Source of the DNA: CAVYHJ01 sp963768165 [NCBI: uncultured bacterium]
GTDB taxonomy: Bacteria; UBP4; UBA4092
Assembly: GCA_963768165.1 (NCBI GenBank)
Contig: CAVYHJ010000002.1
Location: 620,001-684,000, forward strand
Reading direction: 5' to 3'
DNA length: 64,000 nucleotides
Shown: positions 34,088 to 41,380 of the stretch, piece by piece
Position numbering within the stretch: the first letter of the stretch is position 1
Layout of the letters: the number at the start of each line of letters is the position of its first letter
Notes under the pieces: generated by a model
Told to the model about the DNA's origin: nothing
Database searches by the model: none
Seen by the model: only the letters and a program-made list of their open reading frames with translations
Program-made: the position numbers and the translations under genes

Positions 34088-36349
34088 TTATAATTTTGGG
34101 TTGCCATCCATTTCGAGTAACCGCTGCCACCGTCGGTCAATTTCATTTTGAATTTCCTGGGTCAATTCGCTATATTCCGGTTTTGCCAGATGATTAAAGA
34201 TACTACCCATAATTTTGAATAATTCTGAAATAGGCACTTTCTTTCCAGCTTTTTCAGGGTTGTAATTCACTTTGGTAATCCCGTTTTCCACTTCATATAA
34301 CGGATGCAGGCAGGTTTTAACAGCCAGGTCGATAATCTCCGGCCCTTTGGCAGGTTCCGCACCCCAGTTTAAGGGACACGTGGAAAATACCTTGCCAAAA
34401 ACAAAACCGCCGTTTCGCACAGTTTGCTGGGCTTTGCGCGCTTTGCTAATCATATCCCGTGCATTGGATTCCGCCGCCTGGAATAGATAGGAACAATTGG
34501 TTCCCCGTAATATTTCGATCATATCTTTATGATGCGTTTTCTTTCCTTTTTGCTTCGGACCGAGATACGCATTGCTATTTCTCTGTCCTTTAATCCCGGT
34601 ATAACACAACTGTCCACCGGTATTCATATATCCTTTGTTATCGTATTCAATAAAAATAATTGGATCGTTGCGTAACGCAGAACCAATCAATTGATCCATT
34701 CCGATATCATCCCCACCATCTCCAGAAACACAGATAAAGGTAATTTCTTCTTTGATTTTCCCTTGTGCCCTGAAGCGTTTATACATCTCGACGATACCGG
34801 TTGCCGTACTCGACGCATTATGGAACAGATTATGGAAATAAGGGACTTTAAAACTGGTCAAGGGATACCCGGTCGTGACCACCATTCCACAGCCCGTATT
34901 GAACAAGAAGACCACATGTCCGTCAATTCCTCGCAAGAATAAATTCAAATTGGTAAATATCCCACAACCCGGACATGCAGAATGTTTATCAAAACGATTC
35001 GGCATTGCCGCTAATTTTCGCAAATCAATCTTTTCCATACCCGCGTTCAAGGTACATTCTTCGGCGGTAAGAGGGTCAATGGTTTGAATGGGTTTATAAT
35101 CCGGATTTCCCGGCCATGCCCCATAATATTCTTTGAATTTATTCAAATCCGCTTTGGGTTGTTTAAGTGCTTCTTTTAAGATTTTGATACTATCTTCCGA
35201 AGTAAAAGTTAATCCTCCCAAGCCATAGACCCGGCTGATAATTCGGTTGTCTTTAAAATAACGTTGTAAGGAGGCACCGATTTCATTTGATAAATAATTT
35301 CCAGAACCATATTGAGAAACCCGCTCGGCAACGACAACAACTGAATTATTAGGGATGGCATTGACGATTTCTTTTTCCGGCCAGGGACGTAAAACATACG
35401 GAACCACCAATTTTACTTTATGCCCTTGTTCTCGAAGTACATCAATAGCATTTCGTGCTGCCAACCCAGCCGAATTCAATATTACCAGCGTTGCTTCCGC
35501 GTCATCATCCCCATAGGTCTCTATAAAAGAATATTTCCGACCGCTCATTTGATAAAATTCTTCAAACAAATTTGGTATTAATCCATACGCTTTATCAAAC
35601 TTGGTTTCCATTTGGACTTTGTCATTGATAATATCGTCATTCATGTAGGGACCAAACGTGTGGGGATTTTTTACGTCCAGAATATTTAGCCGTTCCGGTT
35701 TTGGTCCGACATAATTGGCAATATCTTCTCTTCTGGCAAAGACTGAAATCCGCCGGCTGCCGTGAGAAGTCAAAAATCCGTCATAACAAATAATCACCGG
35801 CAAATTCACCGCTTCCGCCAACTTGGTACCAATAATGTTCATATCGTACACGGCTTGTACTGTTGGCGCCAGTAAAATAATCCAGCCCCAACCAAGAGCC
35901 GCGGCTAAATCACTATGTCCGCATTTAATATTCAAGGGACCAGAAATTTCTCTGGCGGATAAATTCAAAACTACCGGTAATCCCGATCCGCTGACCACTG
36001 GCATTTCCTCGGCTTTCAACATTAATCCTTGTGCCGAAGTCACATCCACAGCGCGGCCTCCCGCAATCGCCATTCCGGTGACAATTCCTAGAGCGGCCAA
36101 TTCGCTTGTACCGATAACAAAATTTATATCTGATTTTCCGGCAGCGACAGCTTTACTGACATATTCACCGACTTCTGAAGATGGGGTAATGGGATAATAT
36201 CCTTCTCCATCAAATCCAATATCAATAATGGCGCGTGACGCCGCTTCGTTGCCATTAACAATCACCGGTATTTGCTCGACTTTATTCTTTAAAGATTCTT
36301 TTTCATCAATTTGTGGTTCACTGACCATGACATTTTCTTCAACTTTCAT
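34088..36349 (-). CDS. porAB: 2-oxoacid (pyruvate):ferredoxin oxidoreductase, fused alpha-beta subunit
   Basis: Oxidises a 2-oxoacid, probably pyruvate, to acyl-CoA with reduction of ferredoxin. 753 residues. The alpha part (about 30-430) starts GNEAASRAIIDIG...YPITPSSEV. The beta part (about 460-753) has SACPGCGIFTN (cluster ligands), the TPP-binding GDGGDDIGMDQ...DNKGYMNTGGQ, and a third cysteine region. The fusion and the partner gene 6 bases upstream (gamma-delta) make a two-gene enzyme. Other substrates (2-oxoglutarate, branched 2-oxoacids) cannot be excluded. Confidence 0.88.
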   Translation of the reverse strand: MKVEENVMVSEPQIDEKESLKNKVEQIPVIVNGNEAASRAIIDIGFDGEGYYPITPSSEVGEYVSKAVAAGKSDINFVIGTSELAALGIVTGMAIAGGRAVDVTSAQGLMLKAEEMPVVSGSGLPVVLNLSAREISGPLNIKCGHSDLAAALGWGWIILLAPTVQAVYDMNIIGTKLAEAVNLPVIICYDGFLTSHGSRRISVFARREDIANYVGPKPERLNILDVKNPHTFGPYMNDDIINDKVQMETKFDKAYGLIPNLFEEFYQMSGRKYSFIETYGDDDAEATLVILNSAGLAARNAIDVLREQGHKVKLVVPYVLRPWPEKEIVNAIPNNSVVVVAERVSQYGSGNYLSNEIGASLQRYFKDNRIISRVYGLGGLTFTSEDSIKILKEALKQPKADLNKFKEYYGAWPGNPDYKPIQTIDPLTAEECTLNAGMEKIDLRKLAAMPNRFDKHSACPGCGIFTNLNLFLRGIDGHVVFLFNTGCGMVVTTGYPLTSFKVPYFHNLFHNASSTATGIVEMYKRFRAQGKIKEEITFICVSGDGGDDIGMDQLIGSALRNDPIIFIEYDNKGYMNTGGQLCYTGIKGQRNSNAYLGPKQKGKKTHHKDMIEILRGTNCSYLFQAAESNARDMISKARKAQQTVRNGGFVFGKVFSTCPLNWGAEPAKGPEIIDLAVKTCLHPLYEVENGITKVNYNPEKAGKKVPISELFKIMGSIFNHLAKPEYSELTQEIQNEIDRRWQRLLEMDGNPKL

Positions 36350-36355
36350 TGGATG

Positions 36356-37297
36356 TTATACCTCTGCCATTTCCCGGGGTAATTGTAACGCTTTTCCCCG
36401 TTTCGATTCGGGACATACTTCCACACATCGCATACACCCTTTACAAAAGGCTGTATCGATTCCTATTACTTTCCCTTCTTTCCAAATAATTCCACCCGGG
36501 TCGGAACAAACGCTCATACATATCGCGCAACCTGAACAAGCTTCCGGTTCAAATTTAGGAACAAAACCATACCCGCTAATTTGGTTGTTACGATTCACGG
36601 TGGAATGATATAACGCATCAATCGCTCCGCCGTTTAACATATTCAAATAACCAATTTCTCCACGGGTAATGGATGGAGAAATCAATGGAAAGGTAGTTTC
36701 TTCCGGGAAATATTCCTTGGTATGAATTTGTGTTGCTTCACGGTATGCGGCAATGTTCGCTTCCTTGGCACGGGGCCAAGTATGCTCAATCGCATCTATC
36801 ACTGCATCTTCGGGGAATCCCATCACTTTAGAAATGATTGCCATTATCGGCATATTTAAACGAGAACCAGTTTTCGCGGCAATTTCCTGGGCATCCAGGC
36901 AAATGACCGTTCCGCTATTAAGTTGTAATTCTTGCCGGATTTCTTTGGGAGAGCGCGTGGTATTGGCAATCACCGTGGCATCTTTATGCAATCCTTTATT
37001 CAAGCCCAGTGGTTTGATAAGTCCCACATGGAAAATTCCAAGAATATGGGGTTTGTTATTGGGACCGACTTCACGAACCGGTTTTCCCAATGGGCAGAAT
37101 CGAACCGATACATCCGTAGGCGTCCCTTTTTTTTCACTCCCGTATCTGGCGTCATAAGCGCCATCCAATCCGAGCGATTCCACGCCGATTTTAAACAATA
37201 ATTTTGCCGCCATATTGGCACCATCGCCACCTATCGCGGATATTAAGATATTACAAAAACCTCTTTGATTTTGATAGGGCAATTTATATTCGTTCAT
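36356..37297 (-). CDS. porGD: 2-oxoacid (pyruvate):ferredoxin oxidoreductase, fused gamma-delta subunit
   Basis: 313 residues. The gamma domain (about 12-190: ILISAIGGDGANMAAKLL, EKKGTPTDVSVRF) is fused to a delta-type ferredoxin with two [4Fe-4S] motifs (CSGCAICMSVC; CKGCMRCVEVC). First gene of the oxidoreductase operon. AAGGAG precedes the ATG, and a sigma-54-type promoter lies 30 bases upstream. Reduced ferredoxin from this enzyme is the likely electron donor to the hydrogenase complex upstream in the window. Confidence 0.88.
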   Translation of the reverse strand: MNEYKLPYQNQRGFCNILISAIGGDGANMAAKLLFKIGVESLGLDGAYDARYGSEKKGTPTDVSVRFCPLGKPVREVGPNNKPHILGIFHVGLIKPLGLNKGLHKDATVIANTTRSPKEIRQELQLNSGTVICLDAQEIAAKTGSRLNMPIMAIISKVMGFPEDAVIDAIEHTWPRAKEANIAAYREATQIHTKEYFPEETTFPLISPSITRGEIGYLNMLNGGAIDALYHSTVNRNNQISGYGFVPKFEPEACSGCAICMSVCSDPGGIIWKEGKVIGIDTAFCKGCMRCVEVCPESKRGKALQLPREMAEV

Positions 37298-37325
37298 CTA
37301 TTTCTCCTTCATTTACTACAGATAT

Positions 37326-37341
37326 CGCATTGATTATGCCA
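37326..37341 (-). promoter_or_regulatory. Sigma-54-type promoter of the oxidoreductase operon
   Basis: The minus strand reads TGGCATAATCAATGCG: TGGCAT-N5-ATGC with the 10-base GG-GC distance. Expected start about 37315, 18 bases before the gamma-delta ATG. A half site GGACAA lies near 37551. Confidence 0.6.
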
Positions 37342-37571
37342 ACTAGGTTATATTTATCAAAACATATTGATTACGTGGATTTTACGGTTATTTATTACAT
37401 ATAAAACATTATTTTCAAGTTCCATAATATGTTCGCTTTTATTACATATTTTCGATGTTATTTAAAAGGGGTTATACAAGTCTTTTGAAATCAATTAGTT
37501 AGAGTGTATCGTTTAAACTAGGAACAACGTCACTGTTAAATACATCGTTTTGGACAAATTAATGTGCGGAA

Positions 37572-38831
37572 TTAAACATTAACTGATTGATAAGAGGACG
37601 GATTCTCTGCATCTACTTTAATTTTCTTAGGTTTTAATTCCTTTTTCAAAATCGGTTGGGCTAATTTCTTCATAGATTTTAATTTCAATTGATACATACC
37701 ATATCTAAGATTTTGCGGGACAAGGTATTTGGCATCATCCGGCTGCACCACCAAGCTGACTTCGATATTCGGTGCCAATCCAATGGGTATCCCTTTTTTC
37801 ATACAAGCCTCATACATATATTTCATTACCTGCCGCATATCTTCATATGCCGGTGACGGATGATTTTCCATCCCTGAACCTTCCAATGGCCGGAAAATAC
37901 AAATGGTGGGAAATGCACCGACGTCTGTAATATAATCAATGGCTTTCAAGGTATCTTCCACGGGTTCCACCCCGGCAATAATCTCACCGGAACATCGGCC
38001 TTTGCCCAATTTTTTAATTGTATATTCCAAGGCTTGAAAAAAGGTTTTTTGACCAATAATTTTCTCTTTTCCCGGCAGGTATTTGGCAAAATATTCAGGG
38101 TTTTGAAATTCATAACAAAAAGAAAAATGATTCGCTCCCAAATCTATTAACCAATCATATTTGTGCAATTGCTTATAGGGAATTGCTTGAACGCCCACCA
38201 GCAGACCGACTTTTTCTTTAATGGCTTTGACATAGGGAGCAACCACTTCCAATCCATGATCTCCTTGATATCCGCTGTTGAAATGAATGAAAGTTGTTCC
38301 GGACTCTTGTTTCGCTGCCAAAGCGACTTCGACTACATCCCCAACATTTTTTTGTTCAATTTCATTGGTTCCGACATTCACTCCCGTGGTACAGAATTTA
38401 CATTGTAATTTTTCGGGATATTTCCAAAATTTGCAGGATTCGCCGATATAAACTCCCAGATAAGTCCCTTGCAAAACACCGATTTGCGTCATGGGAGTGT
38501 CCCGGGATGTTTTCTTGAAGTACCATTTTGGATTTGGCGGGATTTTAATTTTATATTGAAGGTCTTTCGCTGCCTCATCCATCACAAAATAATCGTTTCC
38601 GGTTTTTCTTAAAAGGTATGGAGTGGTTTCCACAAAATCTTCCTCCACCGGCACATTCATCCAAATATCTTTCAAATCTCCCGGAATAATTAATTCCAAC
38701 CCACTCCCTAATCCAGCCCGGGTTCGGGAAAACAACCGCGCATCATTCTCTAATGTACAGGAATCATGGATTTTAATTCCCTTACAGAATAAATCTATCT
38801 CTAACTCACATGGATTCAATCGCTTATTCAT
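37572..38831 (-). CDS. Radical SAM protein with atypical cysteine spacing
   Basis: 419 residues. The only cysteine triplet suited to the cluster is C133-x10-C144-x2-C147 (GESCKFWKYPEKLQCKFC), longer than the usual CX3CX2C. The barrel that follows looks like radical SAM (IHFNSGYQGDHGLEVV, VGVQAIPYK, GRCSGEIIAGVEP, FRPLEGSGM). The first 120 residues are a separate domain with no recognised motif. It stands directly upstream of the oxidoreductase genes on the same strand, with its own sigma-54-like promoter, so it may be part of the same regulon. Substrate unknown. Confidence 0.75.
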   Translation of the reverse strand: MNKRLNPCELEIDLFCKGIKIHDSCTLENDARLFSRTRAGLGSGLELIIPGDLKDIWMNVPVEEDFVETTPYLLRKTGNDYFVMDEAAKDLQYKIKIPPNPKWYFKKTSRDTPMTQIGVLQGTYLGVYIGESCKFWKYPEKLQCKFCTTGVNVGTNEIEQKNVGDVVEVALAAKQESGTTFIHFNSGYQGDHGLEVVAPYVKAIKEKVGLLVGVQAIPYKQLHKYDWLIDLGANHFSFCYEFQNPEYFAKYLPGKEKIIGQKTFFQALEYTIKKLGKGRCSGEIIAGVEPVEDTLKAIDYITDVGAFPTICIFRPLEGSGMENHPSPAYEDMRQVMKYMYEACMKKGIPIGLAPNIEVSLVVQPDDAKYLVPQNLRYGMYQLKLKSMKKLAQPILKKELKPKKIKVDAENPSSYQSVNV

Positions 38832-38866
38832 ATTCCTGCCTCGTTTCTAGTTAACTAATCTATTCC

Positions 38867-38881
38867 GCAATATCTATACCA
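38867..38881 (-). promoter_or_regulatory. Possible sigma-54 promoter of the radical SAM gene
   Basis: The minus strand reads TGGTATAGATATTGC: GG and GC are 10 bases apart with TTGC intact, but TGGTAT deviates from TGGCAC. Expected start about 38855, 24 bases before the ATG, with GAGG between. Confidence 0.45.
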
Positions 38882-39278
38882 GATTCCAAATCCTCAATAA
38901 TTAGAATGAAGGAGGCAGTATAAGATTGAAGAATCATATGGTGTAGCAGAGAAAGGTAATAGGGAAAAGAAATTCAATTATTCCTGATGCAATAAAAATA
39001 TCATATTAAAATGAATGCGGTTTTAGTTAATATCGTTTCTTCTCGTTTTCTTTCCATACTAAACTCTCATTTATCATATTTTATCCTTTTAAAGATTGAA
39101 AATTTAATTCAAGTCAAATACATAAAAATTTTATGAAAGCGACAGAAATGAAAAGTAGTACAACCATGAAAAATTTAAAAGAATTGCATCCAAAGTACTA
39201 CACGGGGAAAAACACAGCCTTGATATGATCTTGAATTGGATAAAGAGACGTAGGACCAAAGGTCATTTAAAAGAAAAG

Positions 39279-39327
39279 TCTCTGGTTTCTAGTTTCAAGT
39301 TTCAAGTTCCGGGGCTAGAGTTTCAAT
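39279..39327. repeat. Heptanucleotide tandem repeat (TTTCAAG type)
   Basis: Seven units in register: TCTCTGG, TTTCTAG, TTTCAAG, TTTCAAG, TTCCGGG, GCTAGAG, TTTCAAT. Period 7 as in the hyp arrays, but a different unit. Confidence 0.6.
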
Positions 39328-39362
39328 CCTTGATTACTCAAGGACAAGGTTTTAAGTTAATT

Positions 39363-39397
39363 AGGAAATAGGATAAAGGATTTAGGATATAGGTAAA
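39363..39397. repeat. Heptanucleotide tandem repeat (AGGATAT type)
   Basis: Five units in register: AGGAAAT, AGGATAA, AGGATTT, AGGATAT, AGGTAAA. It lies 36 bases from the TTTCAAG array. Confidence 0.6.
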
Positions 39398-39539
39398 AGA
39401 GAACGAATAAGTGAGATTTTTCGCAGACTCAGAATGATTCAACAAGTCTGTTTTATGTTTAGGATTTTAGGTTCCCTTGGGTTATACACCAACCGCACAT
39501 TGGCTTCCGCATTTTGCCCCGATTCCGTGACAACTGTTT

Positions 39540-40712
39540 TCAGGGATTCATAAGAATCTTTTGAGAATCATGGATAATCATTTCTGGCGGAGAGTCTTTC
39601 CAGAATTCTTCCGGGATTCCTGTGGCATACACAGGAATAATGGCATAATCAACTACTGTTCCCTCTGTAGGATGCGCCGAATCAAAGGCAAAGCTATACC
39701 CCGTCCACGTTAAACTCCCATCCCCATTAATCAAAGCCGTGGCAAAACATTCTCCACCTGAATTCAGGTCAAGGTAGTCCACAATTGCCAGACTTCCGTC
39801 GGGTGTAATCTTTTGAAAACCAGATAATGTTTCTCCGGTATCATTACTCACATAATATTCTTTCCCCGTGTCTGTAACGTTTCCTAGCGTATCAATAGCA
39901 AACAATTCTATATAAGATTCGGATGCCCAAAGATATCTACCATCCTTGGATACCGCCAAGTCGCCTATGGAACTGCCAGGGATATTAAGGACTTGGGTTG
40001 TTGATACATTAAAGAGGCTATCAAAAGAAAGAACTCCCAAACCATCCCAAACCGGACTATAAAAAAATCCTAGATTTCCATTGGGTGTAAAAGCAAAATA
40101 AAAAGGTGAATCTACTTCAAGAGGATAGGTGGTCGTCAAACTCAAAGTCTTAGAATTATAGTTGATGGTATAGGCACTAAATGTACTAAAAGAAGATATG
40201 GCTAAAAGCCCCCGACCCAAAGGGTCTACTTTGGGACTGGCTATTAACAGACCTGGCGCTCCGTTTACCAAATCGCCAATAGAAGATATTGAAAAAACGG
40301 TCCCTATCCCAAAACCATACGCAGGTACGGTAATCAGTAATTGATTATTCGGGGTAATGGTAAAACCTGGGGAACCTTGGGGAGTCAAGGTTGATCCTAA
40401 CGCAACTAGAGTACCATTCGACTGTACACGATACCGGTAGATGGCTTCACCAGTAGAGATAAATAGAAAATTATAGTTGTTTGTAACAGCAAGTTCACCG
40501 CTGATAAAACCATTCCATCCCACAGTATACTGAGTATATGAATCCAAGATTTGCCCATCCGGTAAGACCTTTAACTGATAAATTTTCCCTGGGTTATCTT
40601 CTCCGTCAATGACAAATAAACTGTAATAGGTGACATAGGCGAACCCCACAGAAACTCCGGCCACCATAACGAACATAGCTAATATACTTTGTAGTATGAT
40701 TTTTTTCATCAT
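39540..40712 (-). CDS. Secreted beta-propeller-like protein
   Basis: 390 residues. Signal peptide at the N-terminus (MMKKIILQS then a hydrophobic stretch to about residue 25, AYVTY). The mature part consists of repeated blocks such as IDGEDNPGKIYQLKVLPDGQ, AVTNNYNFLFIST, FTITPNNQLLIT, FAFTPNGNLGFF, AVSKDGRYLWAS and KITPDGSLAIVD, about six to seven, typical of YncE/lactonase-like seven-bladed propellers. No catalytic residues can be named. It lies in a block of secreted proteins upstream of mannan-type glycosidases. It has no gene partner within 650 bases. Confidence 0.65.
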   Translation of the reverse strand: MMKKIILQSILAMFVMVAGVSVGFAYVTYYSLFVIDGEDNPGKIYQLKVLPDGQILDSYTQYTVGWNGFISGELAVTNNYNFLFISTGEAIYRYRVQSNGTLVALGSTLTPQGSPGFTITPNNQLLITVPAYGFGIGTVFSISSIGDLVNGAPGLLIASPKVDPLGRGLLAISSFSTFSAYTINYNSKTLSLTTTYPLEVDSPFYFAFTPNGNLGFFYSPVWDGLGVLSFDSLFNVSTTQVLNIPGSSIGDLAVSKDGRYLWASESYIELFAIDTLGNVTDTGKEYYVSNDTGETLSGFQKITPDGSLAIVDYLDLNSGGECFATALINGDGSLTWTGYSFAFDSAHPTEGTVVDYAIIPVYATGIPEEFWKDSPPEMIIHDSQKILMNP

Positions 40713-41380
40713 CTTTCCTTATATTTATATATTATACTACGTTCGTCGTGTGAACACTTTTATTATTACGGATACAACTCTTTGACAAACAGGGCTGCGA
40801 TGGGAGTCTCGTCTCAACCATCCAACATAAAAACTGGATTCTCTTCAATCGGGGTTGAGGACTCAGGTCAGGAAGATAAGGTGGAGTGTGCCATTTTGGC
40901 ATAGCTAAATTTGCGATTTAAGGGGCTCAAAATGTTTCAAAATTGGGTCTGAGTTATCTCCCTATTTTCTCCGTATTATCTCCGTATTGTCTCCCATTGA
41001 AAAAGAGTGAGGATTTGGTTCGGGACTAGATTTAAGACTCTTTCAGGTGAGTTTGTAGTTTCTACGTCAATTTTGAGTGTTTCTTGAAGGTTTTAAAAGA
41101 GGAGCTGATAATTTTGGTTTTTATAGGGGAGATATTGGGAGGGATACCTAGGAGGGTCATACCCTCCTAGGTATCCCTCCGTACCCAAACCGGTTCTTTC
41201 GGGTTAGGAATGTCTCCTACACTGGTTTACCGAGGGAGTACGTTTTGCTTATTAGAGATATAAAGCTGTCACGGGAGAATCATGTCTCACCTACTTGCTC
41301 AGGAAATTAATGATTAATCCTGTCGGTCGTTCCATAACCCGTTGTGAAGAGAACCGAAAAGGCAGCAAATAGAATAAAAG
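40713..41380. other. Intergenic region with a long perfect hairpin
   Basis: Contains tandem TCTCCGTATTR units near 40968-40995 (also seen near 2511) and the 20-bp hairpin 41138-41180. No gene is seen. Confidence 0.6.
41138..41180. repeat. Perfect 20-bp inverted repeat with 3-base loop
   Basis: Arms GGAGGGATACCTAGGAGGGT (41138-41157) and its exact complement (41161-41180) flank CAT. The outer frame GGGAT...ATCCC followed by CTCCGT also surrounds the palindrome at 2465-2494, so the two may be one repeat family. There is no T-run after it. Confidence 0.8.

Larger units (their letters stand above)
38832..39539. other. Intergenic region with two heptamer arrays
   Basis: Contains the radical SAM promoter, a heptamer array TTTCAAG (39279-39327) and another of unit AGGATAT (39363-39397). 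A degenerate CCTGATGC repeat end lies near 38983. No gene is seen in 708 bases. Confidence 0.6.
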
